A stretch of DNA of 64,000 nucleotides from Candidatus Saccharimonadota bacterium (lineage in GTDB: Bacteria; Patescibacteriota; Saccharimonadia; Saccharimonadales; Saccharimonadaceae), in NCBI GenBank assembly GCA_017431105.1, contig JAFRLS010000003.1, positions 62,001-126,000 on the forward strand, given 5' to 3'. Positions within the stretch are counted from its first letter, which is position 1; the number at the start of each line of letters is the position of its first letter. The notes under the pieces were generated by a model that saw only the letters and a list, made by a program, of their open reading frames with translations, did no database searches and was not told the DNA's origin. A program made the translations under genes and the position numbers. Below are positions 53,132 through 63,667 of the stretch, piece by piece.

Positions 53132-53782
53132 GTGACAGAGATGCCATACGATATACCGGACAAGCTCATCCATCTTGATACTACGGTAACCAATTTCGAC
53201 ATCTTAAAGGATGCAAAAGAGAGGAGAATATATCTCACCTACGAAATTTTGGCCTTGGACGATGACGAATACCGGACTGGTGAATTATCGCATCTTGGAC
53301 AAGTGGTTAAGTTTATCTTTGATTGTAATCGCGAAGATAAGGATTTGCCGTCAGCAGAACGAAAACCAATCAAAATCTATATCAATTCTCCAGGCGGCGA
53401 TTTGAGTGAGGGTTTTCCACTAGTCTCTACTATCGAGCTTAGCAAAACACCAGTTTACACTATCAATATCGGGCAATGGAGTTCAATGTCATTTTATATC
53501 GGTATTACCGGGCACAAACGTTTTTCCCTGCCCAATATGACATTTCTGCTCCACGATGGTTACGCCGGTCATTTCGGTTCTACTAATAAAGTCCAAGACC
53601 GGGCTAAATTTGAAGAACGTCTCGAAACCGAAGTGATAAAAGAGCATGTTTTAAAACACAGCAACATGTCTAGCGCCGAGTACGATGCTTTGGCTCGCGT
53701 AGAGTACTATATGTTGCCAGACGACGCTCTGCGCCATGGTTTTATAGACAAAATCGTGACCGACATCAATGAAATCCTATGA
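53132..53782 (+). CDS. Divergent ClpP-like serine protease
   Basis: 216 residues, ClpP fold. Seen: KIYINSPGGDLSEGFPLVSTIEL, then NIGQWSSMSFYIGITGHKRFSLPNMTFLLHDGYAG and a long helical handle. Catalytic Ser115 (in GQWSSM, usual GQAASM) and His138 (LLHDG) are kept; the third residue is Glu188 where ClpP has Asp. The N-terminus is about 30 residues longer than usual (YDIPDKLIHLDTTVTNFDILKDAKERRIYL) and the loop after ALDDDEYRTGELSH differs. AGGAGG lies 9 nt before the ATG. No clpX or clpA nearby. Probably a second, specialised ClpP; activity is uncertain. Confidence 0.85.
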   Translation: MTEMPYDIPDKLIHLDTTVTNFDILKDAKERRIYLTYEILALDDDEYRTGELSHLGQVVKFIFDCNREDKDLPSAERKPIKIYINSPGGDLSEGFPLVSTIELSKTPVYTINIGQWSSMSFYIGITGHKRFSLPNMTFLLHDGYAGHFGSTNKVQDRAKFEERLETEVIKEHVLKHSNMSSAEYDALARVEYYMLPDDALRHGFIDKIVTDINEIL

Positions 53783-53792
53783 CAAATACCCC

Positions 53793-53820
53793 AAAGGCGG
53801 ACGTTTGACGTCCGCCTTTA
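53793..53820 (+). terminator. Terminator after the ClpP-like gene
   Basis: AAAGGCGGACGT / ACGTCCGCCTTT perfect stem with a 3-nt loop, 10 nt after the stop; the short T run is weak. Confidence 0.8.
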
Positions 53821-53863
53821 CCATTTACTTTTTTTAAAATCTCTGATATAATAGGCAACAATT

Positions 53864-54193
53864 ATGAGTAAAAAAGAATTACACCCTAAAGATTATCGTG
53901 CTGTTGTCTTCATGGATGAAGCCGCTAATTTCTCGTTCCTCACGAAATCTACTGCGAAGAGCGAAGAGACCATCAAATGGGAAGATGGTAATGAATACCC
54001 ATTAGTTAAGGTACAAATTTCTTCTGCTTCACACCCATTCTTTACTGGTGAAGAAAAGATTATCGATACCGAAGGCCGCGTTGATCGCTTCAAGGCTCGT
54101 GCTGCTAAAGCCGCCAAGATGAAAGAAGCTCTTGAAAACAAGGCTAAAAAGGCCAAAAAAGAAGCCGAGAAAAAAGCTAAAGCCGATAAGTAA
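53864..54193 (+). CDS. rpmE2: 50S ribosomal protein L31 (type B) with a Lys/Ala-rich extension
   Basis: 109 residues. The L31 core is [25 protein letters not shown]...[35 protein letters not shown]. It has no CxxC zinc cysteines, so it is the zinc-free type. Residues about 72-109 form a charged, likely helical tail of Lys, Ala and Glu that ordinary L31 lacks. A TGA-TATAAT box lies 11 nt before the ATG, with no ribosome site. A terminator follows. Confidence 0.92.
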   Translation: MSKKELHPKDYRAVVFMDEAANFSFLTKSTAKSEETIKWEDGNEYPLVKVQISSASHPFFTGEEKIIDTEGRVDRFKARAAKAAKMKEALENKAKKAKKEAEKKAKADK

Positions 54194-54200
54194 ATCAAAT

Positions 54201-54236
54201 ATGGACGCCCTCGCAGTTTAGAGCGTCCATTTTTTG
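54201..54236 (+). terminator. Terminator after rpmE2
   Basis: ATGGACGC (54201-54208) pairs with GCGTCCAT (54223-54230), then TTTTTTG. Confidence 0.85.
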
Positions 54237-54254
54237 TGTAGAGCTTATTTAAAT

Positions 54255-55151
54255 TTAACGTTTCTTCTTATTATGATTCTTTGTTTTTCTACCACCTCTT
54301 GCGACAATCCCAAATGCTACGACGCCAAATATAAAGAATATTAACAAACCAGTTATTAAATAATCCTCCTTTGAAATATTAAGCCCCTCAAAGAATTGCC
54401 CAGTATAAGACGTATCCGGCACATAGATATCTTCTTCATATTCTAATGGTTTCTCGGTTGGTTTATATAATTGTTCACCATCTCCATTTCTAGCTATAAA
54501 AGTTACTGTATAATCACCAGATTCATACCCATCCATTGGTATTTCAATTTCACCATCCAGCTCATCCTTAGGCACAGTTTTGACTAGTTTGCCATCAATA
54601 TAGATGTCTACAGTCTCAACATTATCATCGTATTCTTCTACCCTAGCAATAACCTTTCCATCTTCATCTTCATCTTGAACCACGGGACCAACAATAATTG
54701 GTACATACTTAATCATTACTTCATCAAACTCTACTTCGCTACCTTCGGCCCCAGTGCCATAGAGCGAAAACACAAATTCACCATAACCATAATTCCCGAG
54801 ATTAACATTTGTTCCTCTCTCGCCCGCTTCATAATTCAAATTAGTATAATTTGCGAACTCATATTCCTGTGTGCTATCATCCGCACGTTTGTATTCTAAT
54901 TCTATTCTTACAGAATCAACGTTCTCATATGTGACCAATATTGTTCGTGATGGTTCGGTAGTGACAATATTTTTGTCGGGTTCTTTGAACTTTACATTTG
55001 GCACACTACTGACAACTCGTACCTGTATTGTGTCTGTTACGCTTGTGATAGCGGAGGTCTCTGGGCCTGGAATAGCAGTAGCTATACAAGTCATTGCAGC
55101 TACTAACGACAAGCCAAAGAAACCAAGAAGCCTCTTTTTTTGTCTTTTCAT
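54255..55151 (-). CDS. Membrane-anchored surface protein with a TSYTG motif
   Basis: 298 residues, not recognised as a family. Signal peptide (about 1-33, LLGFFGLSLVAAMTCIATAIPG), beta-rich Ig-like segments (TIQVRVVSSVPNVKFKEPD, VTYENVDSVRIELEYKR, VETVDIYIDGKLVKTVPKDELDGEIEIPMDGYESGDYTVTFIARNGDG), then an acidic Tyr/Glu stretch, TSYTG (247-251), a membrane helix and a very basic tail (GRKTKNHNKKKR). This matches the layout of the two PYTG proteins, with Ser for Pro. It follows the DUF916-like gene, 70 nt away. Confidence 0.7.
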   Translation of the reverse strand: MKRQKKRLLGFFGLSLVAAMTCIATAIPGPETSAITSVTDTIQVRVVSSVPNVKFKEPDKNIVTTEPSRTILVTYENVDSVRIELEYKRADDSTQEYEFANYTNLNYEAGERGTNVNLGNYGYGEFVFSLYGTGAEGSEVEFDEVMIKYVPIIVGPVVQDEDEDGKVIARVEEYDDNVETVDIYIDGKLVKTVPKDELDGEIEIPMDGYESGDYTVTFIARNGDGEQLYKPTEKPLEYEEDIYVPDTSYTGQFFEGLNISKEDYLITGLLIFFIFGVVAFGIVARGGRKTKNHNKKKR

Positions 55152-55187
55152 ACTCTACACTCTTACTTATGTTTAATGTTTATTTTG

Positions 55188-55207
55188 GTTTTGCAAAGAC
55201 CCGCTCC
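55188..55207 (-). terminator. Weak hairpin after the DUF916-like gene
   Basis: GACCC / GGGTC stem with a 10-nt loop; only TTTGC follows on the minus strand, so termination, if any, is partial. Confidence 0.35.
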
Positions 55208-55220
55208 ACACGGGGTCGGC

Positions 55221-56222
55221 CTAGGCCATGAATCTAGACCGGCGCTCTTTGCGCTTCCTAACTATAATTATAATCCAAACTATAATAATTGTCAATAGTA
55301 AAATCATAACCACAATAATTGGTGCTGGTAAAATCAATATAAGTCGAGATATTGATTCTTCTTCGCCAGCCGCCATTACTGTCCAGGTAACATTAAATAA
55401 ACCAAAGTATGGCGTATCCTCCCATGCGTCAGAAACCGTTAATTCGACCTCAGGAATTACGGATACTCGCCCCCTATTTGATGGCGTCTCGTAGTACACT
55501 CTCCCGAAAATACCAGTGACTTTGAGTTGGCCACTAGCCATGAAATCTACATTGCCGGTATTTTTTGCCTTCGCAGAAGCGTTAATTACATTTTTAGTTT
55601 CCTCTTCGCTTTTTAGAGTCTTATTGATATTAAGATCAGAAACTTCACCAGTAATGACAGTTTCGCCATGAGCGCGTCCATAAACTATTAGACCAGGGCT
55701 GGCTTCAGTTCTAATACCACTAGTGATAGTCGATTCGGATATAGTATGCGCAAAAAGCACCGCATATTGGCCACCCGCCGGAATGCTTGGGGGGGTAGAG
55801 ATTCTATAGGTAATTTCTACGGTTGTCCCAGGTTCAGCTGTGAAAATCGGGTTTTCGACGTATTCTCCAGCTACATTTTTAAAAGTTATCCAACGAGTTA
55901 TCTGTGTGTAGGTACTCTCTTGATTAAAACCAAGCCTATATTCATCATCTTCCTCTGAATAAGAATATGAATAAGGCGAAGCATAAACTTCAAACTTCAA
56001 TGGACTTTTGCCATTATTGGTAATTTTAAATAAATCCTCGTAAACCGTATTTGGCTCCAGTTGTAAAATTTTACTAACAGGGCTGATGCTAATACTAGTT
56101 GCGGCTTCAGTAATTTCTTCGTTAGCCTCATCACCTTCAACCTCTTCTGCTAGTACGCTGGTAGAAAAACAAAAAACTGACCCTAAAAACAGTGTCAGTA
56201 TAAACAACGAAATTTTTTTCAT
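55221..56222 (-). CDS. Secreted membrane-anchored protein, WxL-interacting (DUF916)-like
   Basis: 333 residues. Signal peptide (1-25, ending SVLA), acidic spacer, then an Ig-like region ISPVSKILQLEPNTVYEDLFKITNNGKSPLKFEVYASPYSY and PGTTVEITYRISTPPSIPAGGQYAVLFAHT, similar in layout to DUF916/WxL-protein peptidoglycan-binding domains of Firmicutes. A second beta domain, one membrane helix (about 296-320) and a basic tail (RKRKERRSRFMA) follow. AAGGAGGT is a full ribosome site. Family assignment is by pattern only. It may form a surface pair with the next gene. Confidence 0.68.
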   Translation of the reverse strand: MKKISLFILTLFLGSVFCFSTSVLAEEVEGDEANEEITEAATSISISPVSKILQLEPNTVYEDLFKITNNGKSPLKFEVYASPYSYSYSEEDDEYRLGFNQESTYTQITRWITFKNVAGEYVENPIFTAEPGTTVEITYRISTPPSIPAGGQYAVLFAHTISESTITSGIRTEASPGLIVYGRAHGETVITGEVSDLNINKTLKSEEETKNVINASAKAKNTGNVDFMASGQLKVTGIFGRVYYETPSNRGRVSVIPEVELTVSDAWEDTPYFGLFNVTWTVMAAGEEESISRLILILPAPIIVVMILLLTIIIVWIIIIVRKRKERRSRFMA

Positions 56223-56264
56223 ATTACCTCCTTACTCAACTTATTCGAGTCACAGAAGTGATTC

Positions 56265-56355
56265 TGGTGCGCCTGACTAGACTCGAACTAGCACAGCCGT
56301 GAATCTGGCCACTACCACCTCAAGGTAGCGTGTCTACCAATTCCACCACAGGCGC
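56265..56355 (-). tRNA. tRNA-Leu (anticodon GAG)
   Basis: 91 nt including an encoded CCA. The acceptor stem GCGCCTG pairs with CAGGCGC, discriminator A; D-arm TGGAATTGGTAGAC; anticodon stem CTACC with loop TTGAGGT (GAG) and GGTAG; long variable arm as usual for Leu; T-arm with GTTCGAGTC. Reads CUC and CUU codons. Confidence 0.97.
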
Positions 56356-56369
56356 ATAGATATATTATA

Positions 56370-56864
56370 TCACATACTTAGGCCAGAAACCAGAATCAAT
56401 TCACGGATTCTGAGACAAGCTACAAAAATAATAATAGTGATTGCTACGTTAATTAATGGTGTAAATAATTTTTTACGGGTTTTGACTGAATAGATTATAG
56501 CTTCTATGGCAGCAAAAATTGCAGAAAGAGCTGGGATATCTACTAGTATGAGGCGAATAAACTCCTCGATTTTCGACGGAACCATGTCGGCCAACCCAGC
56601 GTGTGAATTTGCTAATACGAAGGTTGCAATAGCATCAAGTATCACACCTAAAATTATTGTTACCAAACATATGCTAGAAATCTTCTCGCTACTAGCCCGA
56701 TACGCCTCGGGATCTCGCGAAAATGTTCCCTTCTGTACGGCAAAGGCTTTCGAGTCTAAATATTGTAGATTGGCTTTATTTTCAGCAATGTCACCATGGC
56801 GTGCTTTTTCAACTTCAGCCTTAATACGCTTCTGCTTTTCCCAATCTTCTGTTTTGTCGTCCAT
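56370..56864 (-). CDS. Membrane protein of unknown function
   Basis: 164 residues, not recognised. A charged N-terminal third (EDWEKQKRIKAEVEKARHGDIAENKANLQYLDSKAFAVQKG) is followed by three or four membrane helices (about 65-90, 108-126, 135-152). Eight nt after the substrate-binding-protein gene, probably the same transcript; no clear ribosome site. The tRNA-Leu gene follows. Confidence 0.6.
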   Translation of the reverse strand: MDDKTEDWEKQKRIKAEVEKARHGDIAENKANLQYLDSKAFAVQKGTFSRDPEAYRASSEKISSICLVTIILGVILDAIATFVLANSHAGLADMVPSKIEEFIRLILVDIPALSAIFAAIEAIIYSVKTRKKLFTPLINVAITIIIFVACLRIRELILVSGLSM

Positions 56865-56872
56865 GTCGTAGC

Positions 56873-58609
56873 CTATGGAGTTTTATTTCTACCCGCTTTT
56901 ACGGCTGCAAAATTCAAAATATCCGAGAATCTATCAATCGTCGATACCAACCTCACGTCGTTGTTGTAAGTTCTAACATTTTTATTATATATATATGTCA
57001 AGTTTGCTTGGTATAACCCAATTGCCGGTACATCAGAAATCCAGTAGTCCAAGAAAGATTCATACTTCTTAGCTCTTAGGGCCGGGTCGAGTGTTTCCCT
57101 GGCGCCAACTAGAAGATCATCTACCAATGAATTACTGTAATTGGATAAATTTAAACCAGACGTTGAAGCTTGTGATGAGTGATAATACGGCAATGGATCT
57201 GGGTCGGCGCCCAATTCAATTTCATAAATTAAAATATCATAGCTACGTTTAGAAATCACATTGGCGATAAAATCCTGCGTCTCATCATAAACGGTTACCT
57301 GTGCTTCAATACCCAACGCTTCAAGTTGTTCTTTTGTAACATTCGAAACATCCGGCAGATATCCAGACTTCACGGTGGCAATATCAAGATGAAATTGAGT
57401 CTCACCCTTTATTTCATCGATTTTAGCTTTTGCAGCGTCAAAATCATAACCTGGAATTTGTGGATAATCTGATAACTGAATCTGCGAACTAATCAGTGGA
57501 TAATTTAATGCGATCGTGTCTGGCGCGGCGGCTCGAACTGCTGATATATCAATCCCTCCGCGAATTGCCGAACGCAAATTTACGTTTTTTAAATTAGCAC
57601 TGGTCGTGTTAAAGAACATAAAAACACCAGCCGCAATACCAGAATCTTTTTTGTAAAAAGCACTAGAAGTGACTTTATTTGCGTCAATCCCAGAAAGCTC
57701 CGCTGTTGCCGTAACTACGCCGTTATTAATAGCATCTATAATGTCTTCTCTATCGGCGTAAGTGTGAACGGCAAAACTATTTAGCATTGGTCTACCCAAA
57801 TAGTAATTTGGGTTAGCCGTTAGATAAACCACTTCTTCATCACTAGCAGCCACTGATTGCAAGGCATTAAAAGTAAAGGCCCCGGAAGTTACCGGCGTAG
57901 TAGAAAAATCATCCTCAACTAGATTTTTAATTATTGCATCTTCTAATTCATGCTTAGGCACCACTGGTATTTCTAAAGCAGTAGCGAAATCTGCATAAGC
58001 TGCAGCCAACGTAAAGACGATTTCCCCGTTTTCATTTTCGGCAACCTTTACTCCCTTCAAGTTGGGCTCGTAAATGGATTTGACAGCTGGATCCTGAATC
58101 AAATTAATAGTAAATAAAACATCTTCGTTGGTTAAAGGCTCGCCGTCAGACCACTTGAGGTTGTCGCGTAGTTTGATTTTCCAAACCTTACCATCTTCCT
58201 CTGCTCGAAGCGATTTTATCAAACCTAGACCTGGATTGCCAGAATAGTCAATTTCAGTGAGAGTAGCAAACATTAGTTTGCTAAGCACCTTCTCGCTACT
58301 GGTTGTAGCAAAAAGCGGATTCATCGAGTTTACTTTGCCAATAGTGGCTTCAGTGTAACTACCGCCATCCACAAACACATCGCTAGCGTATGAATTACCA
58401 AACCAGAAAGCCTGGGTCGCGGCAATCATTATTAACGCCAACACTAAAAGTGACCATTCCAGCACTAACAAACGTATATTCTGGATATGAGAAAGCCTCT
58501 GGATTAAATTTTCTTTGATATGCTCTTTACCTTCGGTACTAGCTTTTACAGAGACACGCGAAAATTTCCTTAGAAACTTTTGCCCACGCTTTTTGAAAGA
58601 GTCTACCAT
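56873..58609 (-). CDS. Peptide-type ABC transporter substrate-binding protein (SBP family 5), orphan
   Basis: 578 residues. The N-terminus is cytoplasmic and basic, with one membrane helix (about 48-72) rather than a lipobox, so the protein is anchored by a signal anchor. The SBP_bac_5 fold is clear: ATIGKVNSMNPLFATTSSEKVLSKLMFATLTEID, WKIKLRDNLKWSDGEPLTNEDVLFTINLIQDP, NPNYYLGRPMLN and YDILIYEIELGADPDPLPYYHSSQASTSGLNLSNYSN. No permease or ATPase gene is nearby. Its ATG lies 1 nt after the secG stop. Peptide scavenging is the likely job; the partner transporter must be elsewhere. Confidence 0.9.
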   Translation of the reverse strand: MVDSFKKRGQKFLRKFSRVSVKASTEGKEHIKENLIQRLSHIQNIRLLVLEWSLLVLALIMIAATQAFWFGNSYASDVFVDGGSYTEATIGKVNSMNPLFATTSSEKVLSKLMFATLTEIDYSGNPGLGLIKSLRAEEDGKVWKIKLRDNLKWSDGEPLTNEDVLFTINLIQDPAVKSIYEPNLKGVKVAENENGEIVFTLAAAYADFATALEIPVVPKHELEDAIIKNLVEDDFSTTPVTSGAFTFNALQSVAASDEEVVYLTANPNYYLGRPMLNSFAVHTYADREDIIDAINNGVVTATAELSGIDANKVTSSAFYKKDSGIAAGVFMFFNTTSANLKNVNLRSAIRGGIDISAVRAAAPDTIALNYPLISSQIQLSDYPQIPGYDFDAAKAKIDEIKGETQFHLDIATVKSGYLPDVSNVTKEQLEALGIEAQVTVYDETQDFIANVISKRSYDILIYEIELGADPDPLPYYHSSQASTSGLNLSNYSNSLVDDLLVGARETLDPALRAKKYESFLDYWISDVPAIGLYQANLTYIYNKNVRTYNNDVRLVSTIDRFSDILNFAAVKAGRNKTP

Positions 58610-58610
58610 A

Positions 58611-58838
58611 TTATACCGGGATTAATAATAAACCTAAAATTGAAGAAACAAACACAACGGCAGAAATAATAGTCGTGACGAAAAGAGATTTTTCTAAACC
58701 TCTGCGTGTAGTATAAAGCTCACCAGAGCTACCGAACCCAGCACCAAGTGACGCACCGCGCTGTTGTAACAAAATCAATAATATCGTCAAGAAAGCTGAG
58801 ACAAACGTAACTACTTCCAGAAAATTTCCTAATTGCAT
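58611..58838 (-). CDS. secG: Preprotein translocase subunit SecG
   Basis: 75 residues with two membrane helices, the usual SecG size: LGNFLEVVTFVSAFLTILLILLQQRGASLGAGFGSSGELYTTRRGLEKSLFVTTIISAVVFVSSILGLLLI. LLQQRGASLGAGFG and the RRGLEK turn are the family marks. The ATG at 58838 is preferred over a GTG six codons upstream because GAGGAG lies between them as its ribosome site. Cotranscribed with the peptide-binding protein. Confidence 0.92.
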   Translation of the reverse strand: MQLGNFLEVVTFVSAFLTILLILLQQRGASLGAGFGSSGELYTTRRGLEKSLFVTTIISAVVFVSSILGLLLIPV

Positions 58839-58898
58839 AAAATAACTCCTCTTCACCTTATTATAAACAAAACTACGTAAAAAGTAAAGAATGGTGGG

Positions 58899-60155
58899 TT
58901 ATTTTAGCATCTTTTTACGCTTTAATAACGAGTGGTAGGTGATTGCGAAGCGATGCGCTTCTTCATCAATACGCGCGATTAACTTTGCTACATGCGAATT
59001 ATCATCAAGCGGCAGTAAACCTTTACCCGGTACGACGATTTTAACCCCAGCCGATTTAGAATGATTGCCAGATTTGTCTCGGCCAATCACCGGTATGTTA
59101 TACGGCTTAGTTAAAAACATAACTGCGTTTACTTGATTTATACTCCCGTCTAAAATGATTAAATCGGGCAAATTCCACTCTGCATGTTTCAAACGGCGCG
59201 AAATTACTTCAATCATACTTTTAACATCATTATTTGTACTCGTACGAATTTTAAATTTACGGTATTCATTTCGCGCTGAAGCACCATTAATAAACACCAC
59301 CATGCTAGCAACCGTATTAGTACCGGATTGATGCGAAATGTCATATCCCTCAATGCGTTTTGGCGGTTCTTTTAGCCCGAGCATTTCCTGAAGTTGTTTT
59401 AAGGCTTGGTCAGAAGAAATATCTAGAAATTCTTTATCCGAAAAAACAATTTTTCGTTTTAATTCTTTTAATCCAAATAGTTGATCTCTTGCTTCAGCAG
59501 CCAATTCGTAATTCCCTTTGCTTGCTTCATCATGCATAGTTTTTTCAAGCTCTTTGATCAACTTTTCACGGTCGCCTTCCAGATAACGAATTAGTCTGCG
59601 TAGATTTTTCTTATAATCTTTGGGCGTAGTTTTGCCAACTTCAATACCGGGTGTTAAGTTTAAGTCGGTATTTAATGTTTTTTTACCATCATAAGGGCGG
59701 CTGTAATAAGGAAAAACTTTTCTCAAAGACCTCACCGCTCGCTCGATGGCGGTTTTTCCGTAAAACGGCCCGATATAAGTAGCTTTATCGTCGATAGGAT
59801 TACGCGTAAAAGAGACGTATGGCACTTCGTCGTTCATATTGATACGCACATAGGATACGGTCTTATCATCGCGAAGCAAGATATTCCATTTTGGCATATA
59901 ACGTTTGATCATTTCGGATTCCAAAAATAGTGCGTCAATTTCTGTGTCAACTACAATCCAGTCGGTATCAGCTATTTCGGCCACCAATGCAGCCGTTTTA
60001 ATATCCTTTTTAGAATTTTGAAAGTATTGTCGCACCCGATTTTTTAAAATCGCGGCTTTCCCTACATAGATAATCTCGCCTGCTGCATTTTTATGAAAAT
60101 AAACTCCCGGTTTTGCCGGAAGTTTATTTAGTTTTTGTTTCAGCAAAGCATCCAT
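58899..60155 (-). CDS. uvrC: UvrABC excision nuclease subunit C, shortened
   Basis: 418 residues against about 600 usual. Present: GIY-YIG nuclease (PGVYFHKNAAGEIIYVGKAAILKNRVRQYF, about 15-45), the UVR motif region (YELAAEARDQLFGLKELK, about 215-235) and the RNase H-like nuclease domain (IEGYDISHQSGTNTVASMVVFING, LIILDGSINQVNA, EEAHRFAITYHSLLKRK). Missing: the C-terminal tandem HhH domain that binds the bubble DNA, and part of the Cys-rich linker. Leaderless-type start. It should still make both cuts with UvrB, perhaps with altered DNA binding. Confidence 0.93.
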   Translation of the reverse strand: MDALLKQKLNKLPAKPGVYFHKNAAGEIIYVGKAAILKNRVRQYFQNSKKDIKTAALVAEIADTDWIVVDTEIDALFLESEMIKRYMPKWNILLRDDKTVSYVRINMNDEVPYVSFTRNPIDDKATYIGPFYGKTAIERAVRSLRKVFPYYSRPYDGKKTLNTDLNLTPGIEVGKTTPKDYKKNLRRLIRYLEGDREKLIKELEKTMHDEASKGNYELAAEARDQLFGLKELKRKIVFSDKEFLDISSDQALKQLQEMLGLKEPPKRIEGYDISHQSGTNTVASMVVFINGASARNEYRKFKIRTSTNNDVKSMIEVISRRLKHAEWNLPDLIILDGSINQVNAVMFLTKPYNIPVIGRDKSGNHSKSAGVKIVVPGKGLLPLDDNSHVAKLIARIDEEAHRFAITYHSLLKRKKMLK

Positions 60156-60161
60156 TTACTT

Positions 60162-60170
60162 ATTATATCA
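60162..60170 (-). promoter_or_regulatory. Extended -10 promoter of uvrC (leaderless type)
   Basis: TGATATAAT on the minus strand, with TATAAT at 60162-60167, 6 nt before the ATG. Confidence 0.7.
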
Positions 60171-60178
60171 CAAATTAC

Positions 60179-62948
<2,770 letters not shown>

Positions 62949-62951
62949 AAA

Positions 62952-63659
62952 CTATCTTTTCAACATACTAGCTTCACGAAAACCGTCGTAAAAATTCTCT
63001 GAAATTTTGGGGTGGCCAATTTTGTTAGCCGCTTTTACTACCTCATTGATATCGTCAGTAATCTTAAAAATCTTAGTATCTGTCATAGAAATGGTATTTA
63101 ATTCGAGCATTTTACTGATAATTTTGTCGAAGCTTTTCCAATAACTTTTGCCAATTAAAAACACCGGCATCTTTGGCATTTTATCTTCCTGCATTAAGCA
63201 TAAGATTTCAGACAACTCATCCATCGTGCCAAAACCGCCCGGGAAAAACACAAAAACCTTTGCCGCCATAGCCAGAGATACTTTGCGCGCAAAGAAATAT
63301 TCAAAAGTAATGCAGTCGGTCAAATATGGATTTGGGAATTGCTCGTGTTTTAGTGTAATATTTAGCCCTATAGTACGCCCACCAATTTCATAAGCGCCAT
63401 GTGAAACTGCTTCCATAATGCCAGGTCCACCGCCGGTCACCACAGCGTGTCCGTTTTTAGCGAGTATATTACCTAGTTCGTATGCCATTTTGCAATATTT
63501 AGAATTTTGTGGCAATCTTGCAGAACCAAAAATCGTCACGCCTTGTGGAAATGAACGTACAATTTGTAGACCTTGGCCTAAATCCTTTGCATACGCATTA
63601 GCCCTCTCGATGTCAGCAATTGATAACTTTTTTAAAATTTCTTCCTCTATCTTTAGCAT
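62952..63659 (-). CDS. LOG family protein (TIGR00730-type nucleoside monophosphate phosphoribohydrolase)
   Basis: 235 residues. The family (wrongly called lysine decarboxylases at times) splits ribose phosphate from AMP or cytokinin precursors. Seen: VTIFGSARLPQNSKYC, HAVVTGGGPGIMEAVSHGAYEIGG (nucleotide loop) and VFVFFPGGFGTMDELSEILCLMQ (PGGxGTxxE signature). AAGGAAAAG lies before the ATG. It follows the PfkB kinase gene by 8 nt and converges on eno. Confidence 0.92.
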   Translation of the reverse strand: MLKIEEEILKKLSIADIERANAYAKDLGQGLQIVRSFPQGVTIFGSARLPQNSKYCKMAYELGNILAKNGHAVVTGGGPGIMEAVSHGAYEIGGRTIGLNITLKHEQFPNPYLTDCITFEYFFARKVSLAMAAKVFVFFPGGFGTMDELSEILCLMQEDKMPKMPVFLIGKSYWKSFDKIISKMLELNTISMTDTKIFKITDDINEVVKAANKIGHPKISENFYDGFREASMLKR

Positions 63660-63667
63660 ACTTTTCC

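Noticed and set aside
55188-55207. Hairpin after the DUF916-like gene as a strong terminator
   Set aside because: Stem of only 5 bp and no real T run; listed as weak.
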